DNA from: Bacteroidota bacterium
GTDB taxonomy: Bacteria > Bacteroidota > Bacteroidia > Chitinophagales > Saprospiraceae
Direction: 5' to 3'
NCBI GenBank assembly: GCA_029572935.1
Contig: JAKQHM010000027.1
Span: forward strand, 1 to 59,678
Length of the DNA: 59,678 nt
Part shown: piece by piece, positions 8,178-18,251 of the stretch
How the letters are laid out: each line of letters starts with the position of its first letter
How positions within the stretch are numbered: the first letter of the stretch is position 1
Notes under the pieces: generated by a model
What the model was told of the DNA's origin: nothing
Database searches by the model: none
Seen by the model: the letters and a program-made list of their open reading frames with translations, nothing else
Translations under genes and position numbers: made by a program

Positions 8178-11100
8178 ATGAAAATCAGAAACATTAAGTG
8201 GTTTTTTCTTATCTGTTGCCTGTACGGGTTCAGGCCATTGGTCGCTCAAATGACATTCTCAGGCCAAAAAATGTATGGATTTGAATGGATCAAGCAGAAT
8301 CAAAAGTATTACAAATTTCAGCTGGCAGAAGACGGAATATACAGGTTGGACTATGAGGAACTGGAAAAAGCAGGAATTCCGGTCCAATCCATCAGGGGTG
8401 ACCAATACCAGATTTTCAATCTTGGGCGTGAAATTTCCATTTTTGTTTCCAGTAAGGCTGTCTTTGGGCCTGATGATTATATTGAGTTCATGGGATTCAG
8501 GAACCGGTCGGAATTGGATCGGGCCTTATTTTCCGAAGGACAAAGACCCATCAACAGTGAGTTCAGCATGTTCACCGACAGTGCTGCCTATTTCCTGAGT
8601 TGGTCAGCCCAGCCTTCCGGGTACAGGTATGAATGGATTCAAAACGATTTGAGCAACCCCTTACCCAAGGATTTGTATTACATAAACAAAGTGGTACAAA
8701 ATTTCCCGGAGTTTGCTACAAAAAGAAGTTTCGGATACCAAAATTCTCAAAAAATGCCTGACTTTGATGAGGGCCAGGGATATGGCACAAGCTATTTTCA
8801 AAGCAGGGATTTTGATCTGAATTTCGATCATATTCACTCACAAGGTCCGAACGCCCGGATCACTGGTACCGTTTTGGGATATGGCGAAGATTTTTCTGCA
8901 CACAAGGCAACTTTTTTTGTGGACAATGTTGAAAAAGGGTTCATCACTTTTGCCGGATATAAGGTTCGCGATGGTGTGGTGGAACTCTTTGCGGATGAGC
9001 TAAAACCGAAAATGAAGTTAAAGGTGCTGGCAAATGGCAATCCAGACGACAGATTGAGCCTTTCGGTTCTTCAATATGAGTATCCTGCTGAATTCAACTT
9101 TGACAATAAGAGTTACAGCAGTATTTATATTCCACCATCCGTGATCCGTAAGAACCTGGAGATAGAAAATTTTGACGGAGGAGAGGTGCTGACACTTTAT
9201 GATCTGACCAATCAATTGAGGATCTCAAGTACCAGAGAGCCTTCGGGAGTATATCGATTCACCATACCTGCCTCCACGGAGGAAAGAAGACTCATCTTGA
9301 TCGGTCAAAAGGCAATACTAAATGAAGGCCAGATCAAGGAGGTTCGATTTCAAAAACCGGAAGCGGCTGATTACAATTACATCATCCTCAGTTCAAAAAA
9401 ACTGATCGATGCCGGCACGGTAAAAGAGTATGAGAATTACCGCAAAAGCGCTGCGGGTGGATCCTACAAGGTAGTGACCGTCGCGGCAGAGGAACTATAC
9501 GATCTTTTTGGATTTGGAATAAAGGGCCACTCAATCGCCCTCCGGAATTTTTTACAATATACCCGTCAGGTATGGCCTGCAGTAAAGCACGTCCTCATCA
9601 TAGGAAAAGGATTGGAATATAAATCTTACCGTAAAACAGGAAACGACGAGCTGAACTTCGTGCCCACCTACAGCATGCCGGCTGCAGATTATATGCTCGT
9701 ATCCGATTCGGCCAGGATGCCTTTTTATGCCTTAGGTAGAATACCCGCGATCGACAACGAAGAACTGAAGGCTTATTTTGACAAAGTAAAAGAGCATGAA
9801 TCCTATTTGTCAGGTAATAAGCAGAACATTTCTGACAAGGAATGGATCAAAAAAGTCGTCCACCTTTCAGGAGGAGACCCCAGTCTTTTCACAACGATTT
9901 CGACACAGTTGGCATCGATGGAACAGGTGATTGAAAACAACTCCTTTGGTGCGGAAGTGGAAACTTTTTATAAACAAAGCTCCAACCCCATAGAGGTATC
10001 CAATTCCGACAAGCTGAAATCGAGAATAGACCAGGGAGTTTCCATCATCTCCTTTATGGGCCACTCTGTTGCGTTCCGCCTTGACTTCAACCTTGAAAAC
10101 ATATCCAGCTACCAAAATAAAGGGCGGTATCACTTGTTCATGGCCATGGGCTGTTATGCGGGACAGATGTTTGAACCCCTTCGGTCGATCAGCGAGGCGC
10201 ATAATTTGGCAAAAGACAGGGGATCGGTGGTATATCTGGCAAACTCCACAGCAGGATTGCCTTATATTCTGAGTGTATATGGATCAGAATTTTATAAACA
10301 GCTGGGCCAGGACTTATATGGTCAGACCATAGGCGAGGCTGTGCAGGCGGTCAATATGGTGATGATCCAAAACTTCAATACGACAAAAAACGAGGCGATC
10401 GCTCACCAGGCTCTTTCGACCAGTTACAATGGAGATCCGGCCGTTCGATTATTGATTGCGGACTACCCGGATTTTCTACCGGATGCGGCTACAGCTGCAA
10501 CGCAGCCAGTCCTGCTTTATGCAGACAAGGGACCGTTTGATTTTGGAATTGATCTGGTCAATCTTGGAAAAACAATACAAGACAGTATACGCGTTGAAAT
10601 ACGCAACGAAGATCAGTCGGGTCAGTTTAATACCGTATTTGATGGAAAGGTAGTGGCACCCGTACAAAGATCCCGATATCATTTCAGTATACCGGTTCTA
10701 GCAGGTACTCAGCCTGGTTTTTATAAAATCCATCTCAAGGTCGATTCGGATAACCTTGTGGATGAAAGACCGCGACCTCAGGCAGAAGAAAACAATTCAC
10801 TGTTCTCTTCCGATGGTGAGCCCGGATATCCCTATTACCTTTTAGGAAACGAGATCAGGCCGGTCCATCCCAGAGAATTTTCCATAATCGGTACAGACAG
10901 TGTTGTGCTGGTTGCCAACACGGGCAATATGTTCAGCCCTCAGAAACGTTATTTTTTCGAACTCGATACGACAGGATATTTCAACAGTCCAATGAAATTG
11001 GCTGCTACCCTGGTTCGCTCAGGAGGAGTGATCAGCTGGAAACCTGAAATAGTGCTTTCCCCTGAACGAGTGTATTACTGGAGGGTGCGTCCCGACAGTG

Positions 11101-13178
11101 TGGGTTCCGGAATTTTGGCCTGGAGAGAAAGTTCGTTTATTTATCTACCCGGTAAAAAAGATGGTTGGAATCAATCGCATTTTTTCCAGGACAGGAAAAA
11201 TCGTTTTGATCAGATGCAACTTCAAGAGCCCGATCGAAGGCTGTCCTTTAAGGAGGCTCTGGAAGATTTCCGGGTTTTTTTGGCTGCCACCACTCCCAGC
11301 ACATTTCTGAGACCCAAGATCTTTTACAGGGGCAGTGTGGAAATGGACTACAACCACTTTAATTTTAACAACAACATTAGTGGAATACTCGTTTCTGTGT
11401 TCGATCCGCTCAACGGGGACCTGTGGGTTAACCGAACGGGAGGAGATTTTGGAAGTTTCAACCAATCAGGTTTTGCGGGAAATAAATTCTTTTTGTTTCC
11501 GACAGAGACTCCTGTACAGAGAGAGGCCCTGATGAATTTTCTGGATCAGGATGTGCCCGACCGCGCCGTGGTCACCATCATGACACTCGTACAGCAGAAT
11601 AAGTCCTTTTTCCCGGAGGAATGGGAGAAGGATGGAAGCAGGAACCTGTACAGTACATTCAAGAAGTTCGGTTCTTCTCAGGTTGATCAACTCAAACAAA
11701 CGGGCAGTATTCCCTATATTTTCATTTTCCGCAAAGGGAGACCGGATTTCGCGCCAAGAGAAAAGTTTGGTGATCTGATCAATGAAATAGATCTGGCACA
11801 TTATGTTCCCATCCGATTTACACAGGGCAACCTGAATTCTCTGGATCTGGGACCGGTACGTTCGTGGGAAAGATGTCTTTGGGATTTCAGTGAATATGAT
11901 CCCGCCACGGAAAGTCTTGCGTTGAATGTCACGGGCATTAAATCAGATGAGAGCGAGGAGACGCTTTTCCGCGACGTGGTGTTAAAGGACATCGATCTGA
12001 CACAGGTGGACGCTCAGTTATTTCCCAGGTTAAAACTACAATGGACGACCATGGATATTCCAGCCAGGACCAGCCCTCAGAAAAACTATTGGCGGGTTTT
12101 ATATGAAGGATTACCCGATGTGGCCATTGACCAAAGTTTGGGTTTTTTAAAGAGTCAGGATACCTTGAATCAGGGAGAAGTTTTCCGTCTTGAGATCATG
12201 GCCCATAATCTGAGCACTTACGACATGGATAGTCTTCTGGTCCGCTTTACCATCGAAGGACCCAACAACAGCCGCGAGCAGGTTTATGCCAGGCTGTCCA
12301 GCATTGCAGCAGGACGTTCGATACGCGTGCCCTTTGCCAAATCCACTTCCAGACAAGTAGGCTCCTATAGGGTATTTGTGGAACTCAATCCGGATCAGGA
12401 CCAGCCGGAACTTTATTATTTCAATAATGTGGGCATTGTGGATTATTATGTCAACAGAGACCGGAGAAGGCCCAGGCTGTTCCTCACTTTCGACGGCCGA
12501 GAGATAGAAGATGGAGATCAGGTTTCGGCATGTCCCACCATTGAACTAACGCTACGCGATGAGAACCAGGCGTATTTGCTGGATGATACCTCACTGTTTC
12601 AAATCTCTCTCCGTTTTCCGGACAGGAGTATCAATCCCGTTTATTTTGCTCAAAGTTATGTACATTTCATTCCTGCACTTGAGAGCGATAGAAATGAGGC
12701 CAAAGTACTTATCGATGCTGTTTTTGAACAGGAAGGAATCTACTCACTGGTGGTAAGGGCCCGCGATCCCAATGGCAATCCCATTTCAGAAAGTGATTTC
12801 GTCATCAGTTTCAAAGTGAAAAAGAAAAGCAGCACACCCAAACTTTACAATTATCCCAATCCATTCGACCAGAAGACGAGATTTATCTATACCCTTACGG
12901 AATCAGTATCTCCGTATTACAAAATGGAAATCTGGAGTCTTTCAGGCAAATTGCTACGGGAAGTGAACCAGGATGAATTGGGTCCCTTAAACCCCGGCAC
13001 CCACAAATTGGAATACGAATACGATGGGACAGATGAAATGGGTCATAAATTACCATCCGGTATCTATTTGTATAGAATGATACCCACTGACGATCAGGGA
13101 AAAATCATGAAACCTGTGGGCAATGGCGCTGAAGCATTCTTTAAAGATAATGTTGGAAAGATGGTGATTATGCGTTAG
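8178..13178 (+). CDS. Very large C25-family cysteine peptidase, PorU-like (candidate T9SS sortase)
   Basis: A 1666-residue protein with a signal peptide (1-24, ending PLVAQ). A C25/gingipain-like domain spans about 380-760, with the catalytic histidine in FMGHS (about 628) and the catalytic cysteine in MAMGCYAG (about 659), the same spacing as in gingipains. Residues 760-1540 contain beta-sandwich regions, including CARDB-like repeats. Residues about 1555-1666 form a T9SS-type C-terminal domain (YPNPF ... PSGIYLYRM ... KMVIMR). PorU itself removes sorting domains from T9SS cargo and attaches cargo to anionic LPS; it is about 1160 residues in Porphyromonas. The larger size fits the PorU2-like group, so it could be a sortase or simply a secreted C25 peptidase. 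Its stop overlaps the stop of the convergent gene. Confidence 0.85.
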   Translation: MKIRNIKWFFLICCLYGFRPLVAQMTFSGQKMYGFEWIKQNQKYYKFQLAEDGIYRLDYEELEKAGIPVQSIRGDQYQIFNLGREISIFVSSKAVFGPDDYIEFMGFRNRSELDRALFSEGQRPINSEFSMFTDSAAYFLSWSAQPSGYRYEWIQNDLSNPLPKDLYYINKVVQNFPEFATKRSFGYQNSQKMPDFDEGQGYGTSYFQSRDFDLNFDHIHSQGPNARITGTVLGYGEDFSAHKATFFVDNVEKGFITFAGYKVRDGVVELFADELKPKMKLKVLANGNPDDRLSLSVLQYEYPAEFNFDNKSYSSIYIPPSVIRKNLEIENFDGGEVLTLYDLTNQLRISSTREPSGVYRFTIPASTEERRLILIGQKAILNEGQIKEVRFQKPEAADYNYIILSSKKLIDAGTVKEYENYRKSAAGGSYKVVTVAAEELYDLFGFGIKGHSIALRNFLQYTRQVWPAVKHVLIIGKGLEYKSYRKTGNDELNFVPTYSMPAADYMLVSDSARMPFYALGRIPAIDNEELKAYFDKVKEHESYLSGNKQNISDKEWIKKVVHLSGGDPSLFTTISTQLASMEQVIENNSFGAEVETFYKQSSNPIEVSNSDKLKSRIDQGVSIISFMGHSVAFRLDFNLENISSYQNKGRYHLFMAMGCYAGQMFEPLRSISEAHNLAKDRGSVVYLANSTAGLPYILSVYGSEFYKQLGQDLYGQTIGEAVQAVNMVMIQNFNTTKNEAIAHQALSTSYNGDPAVRLLIADYPDFLPDAATAATQPVLLYADKGPFDFGIDLVNLGKTIQDSIRVEIRNEDQSGQFNTVFDGKVVAPVQRSRYHFSIPVLAGTQPGFYKIHLKVDSDNLVDERPRPQAEENNSLFSSDGEPGYPYYLLGNEIRPVHPREFSIIGTDSVVLVANTGNMFSPQKRYFFELDTTGYFNSPMKLAATLVRSGGVISWKPEIVLSPERVYYWRVRPDSVGSGILAWRESSFIYLPGKKDGWNQSHFFQDRKNRFDQMQLQEPDRRLSFKEALEDFRVFLAATTPSTFLRPKIFYRGSVEMDYNHFNFNNNISGILVSVFDPLNGDLWVNRTGGDFGSFNQSGFAGNKFFLFPTETPVQREALMNFLDQDVPDRAVVTIMTLVQQNKSFFPEEWEKDGSRNLYSTFKKFGSSQVDQLKQTGSIPYIFIFRKGRPDFAPREKFGDLINEIDLAHYVPIRFTQGNLNSLDLGPVRSWERCLWDFSEYDPATESLALNVTGIKSDESEETLFRDVVLKDIDLTQVDAQLFPRLKLQWTTMDIPARTSPQKNYWRVLYEGLPDVAIDQSLGFLKSQDTLNQGEVFRLEIMAHNLSTYDMDSLLVRFTIEGPNNSREQVYARLSSIAAGRSIRVPFAKSTSRQVGSYRVFVELNPDQDQPELYYFNNVGIVDYYVNRDRRRPRLFLTFDGREIEDGDQVSACPTIELTLRDENQAYLLDDTSLFQISLRFPDRSINPVYFAQSYVHFIPALESDRNEAKVLIDAVFEQEGIYSLVVRARDPNGNPISESDFVISFKVKKKSSTPKLYNYPNPFDQKTRFIYTLTESVSPYYKMEIWSLSGKLLREVNQDELGPLNPGTHKLEYEYDGTDEMGHKLPSGIYLYRMIPTDDQGKIMKPVGNGAEAFFKDNVGKMVIMR

Positions 13179-14260
13179 ACGCCATCAGGCAAAAGCATAC
13201 ATTGGCGCCAAAGTCTCACCGCATCGAGAAAAAATTTGCTCGTCCAGTTGACACAGCGAAAGGGAAAGTACTTTCCATAGACAGGAATGGAAGCCGGAAA
13301 AGCACCATGCAAACCTGGGTTGCGGGATACCCTTTGAGCCCGGCATAAATCATGCAGAAGACCTTCACCGGCTTTAAGAAAGTCTGGTCTGGGATTCAGC
13401 AGGAAGGCTTTGAACATCAATGAGGCATATTGGGCTTCACCGGTCAAACATCTGTAGGAATAAATTCTTGAGCCGGAATCCGAAATTTCCGCCCAGAGTC
13501 TGGACCTTTTCAGATATTCACTTGCAGTTTGCTCCAGCATGTCCAGACAAGTCTCCATTATATCCTTTCGGTTTAAATTTCTGGCGGACTCCAGAAAGCC
13601 TTCCATAGCGTAAGCGAGGGTATGGGAAAGCACAGGGCTGTATGGAAAAAAATTGCAGGGAGCAAAATATAAATGTTCCTTCCGGCAGGCCCAAAGCAAA
13701 TCCAGGCTTTTCAACAAATTGGAATATCCAGGTTTGGTTTTGGAAATTTCCAGAAGAGGCCAGATCGCACGGCTGTAATAAGCAGGAAAATGACCCGTTG
13801 AATAAAGTCCCTGGGTCCAGCAACCGTTTTCATCTATTTGAGCCAAAAGCCAATTGGTTGCCCTGTCCATGGCAACTTCTACTCTGACGTCGTTCTGGAA
13901 GTTCAGAAAGGAGCGAAAACCAAACAGAATCTGAGCGGTATTAAAGGCGCTGGGAAGTTTGAACTCCAGTCCGGAATGAAAATATCCTTCTTCGCTTTGA
14001 ATTTCCAGGAGCCAATCCATGGTCGCGCAAGCGGCTTTAAAGCCCCAGTCTTTTGAAAGGCGGTCTTCCAAAAGATTTTCAATCAGATAGCCACTGGTTT
14101 CGGGATAGGGCTTTGCCCAGGCAATGGCATCCGGCAGATACATCCAGCGGTTGTGACAAAAGCCTTTGGCATCAGCCCTGAGATGTGCCTGTAAAAGCCA
14201 GGCACGTGCTTTTATTTCTGCGGAGTGAAATTTGGCAGAGTTGGAATTCACTAGAGCCAT
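13175..14260 (-). CDS. Predicted alpha/alpha-toroid protein of the glycan cluster
   Basis: A 361-residue soluble protein from the ATG at 14260, chosen because it gives only a 10-nt overlap with the upstream gene; an ATG at 14311 would overlap by 61 nt. No signal peptide is seen. Repeating helical segments with WLLAQ, GFRSFLNFQN, YSRAIWPLLEI, AYAMEGFLESA and FFLDAVRLWRQC suggest an (alpha/alpha) barrel like those of prenyltransferase/terpenoid-cyclase-fold or glycosidase-fold proteins. I do not recognise the precise family. Its coupling to a FemAB-like gene and to a polysaccharide locus suggests a part in glycan building or modification. This is inference. Confidence 0.75.
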   Translation of the reverse strand: MALVNSNSAKFHSAEIKARAWLLQAHLRADAKGFCHNRWMYLPDAIAWAKPYPETSGYLIENLLEDRLSKDWGFKAACATMDWLLEIQSEEGYFHSGLEFKLPSAFNTAQILFGFRSFLNFQNDVRVEVAMDRATNWLLAQIDENGCWTQGLYSTGHFPAYYSRAIWPLLEISKTKPGYSNLLKSLDLLWACRKEHLYFAPCNFFPYSPVLSHTLAYAMEGFLESARNLNRKDIMETCLDMLEQTASEYLKRSRLWAEISDSGSRIYSYRCLTGEAQYASLMFKAFLLNPRPDFLKAGEGLLHDLCRAQRVSRNPGLHGAFPASIPVYGKYFPFRCVNWTSKFFLDAVRLWRQCMLLPDGV

Positions 14261-15189
14261 GCCGCATGTAGTTTTTTTAAAAAACGCGAGGCATACCATC
14301 CACCGTAACAATAGGAATAACTTGCAGCATCAAAGGATTTAAAGCGTTTCATGATGTCTGTTTGCATCGACCCATCAAAATAAAAATGGCAATCGTTTTT
14401 CAGCGCATGCTGAATTCCTTGCCAGATCAGAGCTGTATTGGCACTTCTGCATTTTTGTTCCTTGTTGATCAGATTCATTAACATATACCAGGAGTCTCCA
14501 GAATGGAAAAAAATGCCAACAGCATAAAGAATGTTGTTTTTTTCTGCACACAGAAAAAGCATCTGGTCATCCTGGGTAAACTGGTCTATTATTTTTTCCA
14601 ACGTTTGGATTGTTAAACCGGATCCATAATAATAGGGATCCATGCGAAACAGGCTTTCTGTTTCGGCCAGTGAACCGTTTCGGATGGAAATGCCTTCTTC
14701 TTCTGCATGGTTGAGGTGATTACGTGCATTTCTAAATAGTGATTCCCGCAATTTTTCAGTATTTCTGTTTGCTGGGATCCAGGCACCACAGGCATAAAAA
14801 CAGAAAGCCTCGCCGGTGTGAGCTGCCGGAACATGGACCAAGTCCTTGTGGCATTTGAACTGGACGTATTTATACTTTCTTGTTTGCCGGTGAAGCTCCT
14901 CCAGCAAGCGGATTTCCTTTTCAAATGCGTTATATCCTTCAGGCCTATCCATATGGTGGGTCACGGAGATGTTAAAAGGCGTGAAACGGGGCGCAAGGAG
15001 TATATTTCCAAACAAAGTTCTGTTTTCGACGAAGACAGCCTGCAGTTCACTGCCTTTATGCTCTAGTGTGAAATCTACCACTGGATGATCAGGGTGGATG
15101 AGCTCCACCCATTCTCTTTTGGTAAAAAGCTGCGTTTTGTCCCGGGTGTTTTTGGAAAGCATTTCTCTTCTCTTGTGGCTTCTGCCCAA
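14251..15189 (-). CDS. FemAB-like GNAT acyltransferase
   Basis: A 312-residue protein; an internal ATG at 15162 is an alternative start. Two GNAT-like halves are suggested, and the second half, with LIWQGIQHAL, FYFDGSM and KRFKSFDA, matches the FemAB/BioF2-like acetyltransferase group seen in many polysaccharide loci. FemAB proteins add amino acids from aminoacyl-tRNA to peptidoglycan bridges, while the polysaccharide-associated group is thought to acylate or aminoacylate sugars. The acyl donor cannot be told. It is divergent from the flippase operon, whose promoter lies between them, and overlaps the following toroid gene by 10 nt. Confidence 0.8.
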   Translation of the reverse strand: MGRSHKRREMLSKNTRDKTQLFTKREWVELIHPDHPVVDFTLEHKGSELQAVFVENRTLFGNILLAPRFTPFNISVTHHMDRPEGYNAFEKEIRLLEELHRQTRKYKYVQFKCHKDLVHVPAAHTGEAFCFYACGAWIPANRNTEKLRESLFRNARNHLNHAEEEGISIRNGSLAETESLFRMDPYYYGSGLTIQTLEKIIDQFTQDDQMLFLCAEKNNILYAVGIFFHSGDSWYMLMNLINKEQKCRSANTALIWQGIQHALKNDCHFYFDGSMQTDIMKRFKSFDAASYSYCYGGWYASRFLKKLHAAWL

Positions 15190-15205
15190 AGATATAATAT
15201 TCGGT

Positions 15206-15213
15206 TATTTTTG
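15206..15213 (+). promoter_or_regulatory. -7 promoter element of the flippase-glycosyltransferase operon
   Basis: TATTTTTG matches TAnnTTTG exactly and lies 18 nt before the TTG start at 15232. It sits in the short gap between the divergent FemAB-like gene and the flippase, and probably drives the four overlapping genes 15232-20559. Confidence 0.5.
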
Positions 15214-15231
15214 CCGGGTTAAAGACCCAAC

Positions 15232-16653
15232 TTGGACTCCGCATCGGCCCAAATTAACCTTACCTTCAGATGGCAATTTTTGTCCTCTGTTTTTGTGACT
15301 ATACTCCAGCTGACAGCCTTGGTGCTACTGGGCCGTTATCTGGACTTCAGGGAATTGGGCGCCTACGCATTGTTTCAGATCATTTTCAGATTTGCATTAT
15401 ATGTTTTCGAGCCCGGGATGTTTTTCAGTCTGGTGCAGAGGCATGAATACGGTACGCCCCTGGTCAATACGCTCATCAGAAAGCAGATTGTAATCCTTTT
15501 GATCAGTCTGGCTCTGTTGGGAGGACTGTTTTTCCTGGATCTGAACGACGACCTCAGAACAATCATCTTACCCGGGATCGTTCTAATACTGGTCATTGGC
15601 CTCGGAGCCCTCCCTCACAGCAAACTGATCCTGATGGCCAGGCAACGCGAAATCGCCTGGATCCAGGCTGTTTCTTATTTGGCTGAATTCATTTGGATCA
15701 TTTCTGCAATTAAACTTGCAGATCCCCTGTGGGTATTCCTGATGGCTCTGCTGATTCGTTATATTTTTTATTATGGATTGTGTTTTCTGGTTTCTCTCCG
15801 CACAGAAATGAGAATTCCTCAGGCTGAAATAGCCGATATCCCTACGAGGCACATCAAACCATCCAGAGATCAGGTGCTTTCCCAACTTTTGAGTTTTCTT
15901 CAGGGTCAATATGATACCTTATTGATCACAGGACTTTTTGGTATGAATGTATTAGGTCCCTATAACCTGGCTACTGAGTACAGCTATCTGGCATTTTCAA
16001 AGATCAATCCATTGTTTCACAAGGCCACCTTTCCCTTCCTGAGCAAAACCATTCGATTGGGGGGAGATAGCGTATCCATCGTCCGGAATAACCTCAGCAG
16101 TTATCTGCTTGTAATGTTGAGCGTTTATATCCTGCTTTGGACCCACCGCGAAGGTTTGCTGTCATTGGCCTATTTGGAAAAAAGTACTGAGTTGGCCAGA
16201 ATGGCCGCTTTCATTCTGGTAGTTGCTTTGATCAAAGCAGTCAATAATATTCTGACCGGTTATTTGCTCGCGTATGGCGCAGCATCCTGGGTTTTAAAAT
16301 GGAACCTTGTACTGACCATCGTCAATTACCTGGTTTGCGGGATTTTTTGGTGGATTCAAATCAAGCTGGAAGTGTTCTTGATTTTTAGTATTGTCTACTC
16401 ACTGATTTTTATGTTTGCCGGTGCATATTTTCTACAAAAATTCTGCATGAAAGGCAACTCCATTTTGGACTTCAATATTTTATCTGTCATGCTGTGTGTA
16501 TTGCCAATTTGGATAGCATGTTTTTCGATCGAGCATTTTGTAACTCACCCTCTTTGGTCTGTGTTCTTGTCCGGGCTTGCCACCTTATTTCTGATCTTTG
16601 TTTTTCAAAAACAGCGCCTCCTTGATCTTTTGCATTTAAAAATCATGAGATGA
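15232..16653 (+). CDS. Polysaccharide flippase of the MOP/Wzx superfamily
   Basis: A 473-residue integral membrane protein with about 12-14 predicted membrane segments spread over its length, the size and layout of Wzx-type lipid-linked oligosaccharide flippases. Motifs near the N-terminus (LGRYLDFRELGAYALFQ) and in the middle (LLITGLFGMNVLGPYNLATEY) are typical of the family. It would move undecaprenyl-linked repeat units across the inner membrane. The TTG start is placed 18 nt after a -7 element; no suitable ATG is in frame nearby, so the exact start is uncertain. The stop overlaps the next gene by 4 nt. Confidence 0.85.
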   Translation: MDSASAQINLTFRWQFLSSVFVTILQLTALVLLGRYLDFRELGAYALFQIIFRFALYVFEPGMFFSLVQRHEYGTPLVNTLIRKQIVILLISLALLGGLFFLDLNDDLRTIILPGIVLILVIGLGALPHSKLILMARQREIAWIQAVSYLAEFIWIISAIKLADPLWVFLMALLIRYIFYYGLCFLVSLRTEMRIPQAEIADIPTRHIKPSRDQVLSQLLSFLQGQYDTLLITGLFGMNVLGPYNLATEYSYLAFSKINPLFHKATFPFLSKTIRLGGDSVSIVRNNLSSYLLVMLSVYILLWTHREGLLSLAYLEKSTELARMAAFILVVALIKAVNNILTGYLLAYGAASWVLKWNLVLTIVNYLVCGIFWWIQIKLEVFLIFSIVYSLIFMFAGAYFLQKFCMKGNSILDFNILSVMLCVLPIWIACFSIEHFVTHPLWSVFLSGLATLFLIFVFQKQRLLDLLHLKIMR

Positions 16654-18251
16654 CGGATTTTTTGTTTGTCAGTGGAACAGAGCTGCCGACTGAAGTCCAA
16701 GCACAGAAAAACTCTGAGGAAAGGACTTTGCGAAATTCCTTTCTCAGGAAGTTGAATGACAAGAATGGCATACAGAAACAAAGCAAGGACTTTGATATTT
16801 ATTTGATTGGCAATCCGGTTTTCAAGTCGGGATTCCTGCCCATCTGGAGCAAATTGAATCCTGAGAGCATTTTGAAAAGACCATCTGTCATTGCAGACTT
16901 GTACCGGCAGCTCAGTGGAATTTGTGGCATCCTGGTGATCGATCATGTGGCTGGAAAGTTGATTTTTGTATCTGATCCTTTGGGCATGATTCCGGTATTT
17001 TTGTATCGCGAGGGAAACATTTCTTCCTTGTTTACGAGACCGACGGATCTTTTGACAATCGGGCAGCTGAATTTAAACTGGGATGAAGATTCTGTCCAAA
17101 GCTACCTATGCAATGGTCATTTTATTTTACACCGGACCTGGTGGAAAGAGGTGGGGCGGGTCAAGGCAGCAACCATTCTGGTGTTCGACGAAAAAGATCA
17201 GACCTGGACAGAGACCCGATACTGGCGTTGGCCAGAACCTTTGCACTCAAAGAGGGACAGAAAAGCTTTCAGGGGAGAAATAAGGAATATTTTTCACAGA
17301 AATATTCAGGATTTCCGACTGAATGGAATTCCATCTGCTGTAGCTTTAAGTGGTGGCAGGGACAGCCGTTGGTTGCTATCTGTGATGAATGAATATCATC
17401 CGGTCAGCACTTTCAGTTTTGGTGCGGAACACAGTCCGGATCTTGAAATCGCCGGAAAATGTGCCCGGTTATTGCGACTGCAACACACTGAATACATGCT
17501 CAGTTATCAGAATTGGTACCAGGACAGACTAAACCCTTTCCTGGCTGCAGGTGGAATGTTGACCATGGACCATTTTCACGAAGGGAATTTGAATGATGAA
17601 TTATCACAACATTATGGGCTAGTTTGTACAGGATTTTTGGGTGGTTTTGCTCCCCGTGGTGCATTTGTTAAGTTGTCGAAACATTCTGCCCGAAAACATT
17701 TCTCATTTTTTCCTGAAAGCGAGTCATGGGCTGATACATTTTATAGTTCTTCAAGTTTGCATCCTTTTCTCATCGATCAGAAAATGACCAATCTGGCCGC
17801 ACATCACCTTTATCATCTATCTCGATATTACAAACTTGCCACACCCTTTTATCATTTGGATTACATTGAGTGTTTTTATTCTTCTCATTATGATTTCTGG
17901 GAAGAGCAATACGATTATACAAAAACCATTGTGGAGGACATACCCAGATCCCTGGCAGCTTTACCCTGGCAAAAAACCGGGTTCGCATTGGATAGGATTT
18001 GGCTTAATACCCTTTGGACGGTTTATGGGGTGGATTCTCTTTTAGGAAAATTCAATCCGTCTCGGGGCGGATCCAGGGCCTTTTACGATTATCGCAAAAT
18101 AATGGAAGAGGTGAATCAGAGAATCTCTGATCTGTCAGAAAATTTTATTTTTCCTGCAGACTGTTTCAAGGGTACAAATGTAAGAGAACAGATCCGTTTA
18201 TTATCCGCCATGAGCTGGGTGGACGAAGTCAGAAAAATCAGAAATTCATGA
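16650..18251 (+). CDS. Asparagine-synthase-like protein lacking the glutaminase cysteine
   Basis: A 533-residue protein. The middle part carries the PP-loop ATP-pyrophosphatase motif SGGRDS (about 234-239), as in the synthase domain of AsnB. The N-terminal part retains a remnant of the class II glutaminase fold (GICGILVIDHVAGKLIFVSD), but the protein begins MTDFLFVSG and so lacks the catalytic Cys2 needed to release ammonia from glutamine. AsnB relatives without it include enzymes that form amide or lactam bonds with other amines; some in polysaccharide loci amidate uronic acids. Translation overlaps both the preceding flippase and the next glycosyltransferase (ATGA at each junction), supporting a role in the same glycan. 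Confidence 0.85.
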   Translation: MTDFLFVSGTELPTEVQAQKNSEERTLRNSFLRKLNDKNGIQKQSKDFDIYLIGNPVFKSGFLPIWSKLNPESILKRPSVIADLYRQLSGICGILVIDHVAGKLIFVSDPLGMIPVFLYREGNISSLFTRPTDLLTIGQLNLNWDEDSVQSYLCNGHFILHRTWWKEVGRVKAATILVFDEKDQTWTETRYWRWPEPLHSKRDRKAFRGEIRNIFHRNIQDFRLNGIPSAVALSGGRDSRWLLSVMNEYHPVSTFSFGAEHSPDLEIAGKCARLLRLQHTEYMLSYQNWYQDRLNPFLAAGGMLTMDHFHEGNLNDELSQHYGLVCTGFLGGFAPRGAFVKLSKHSARKHFSFFPESESWADTFYSSSSLHPFLIDQKMTNLAAHHLYHLSRYYKLATPFYHLDYIECFYSSHYDFWEEQYDYTKTIVEDIPRSLAALPWQKTGFALDRIWLNTLWTVYGVDSLLGKFNPSRGGSRAFYDYRKIMEEVNQRISDLSENFIFPADCFKGTNVREQIRLLSAMSWVDEVRKIRNS

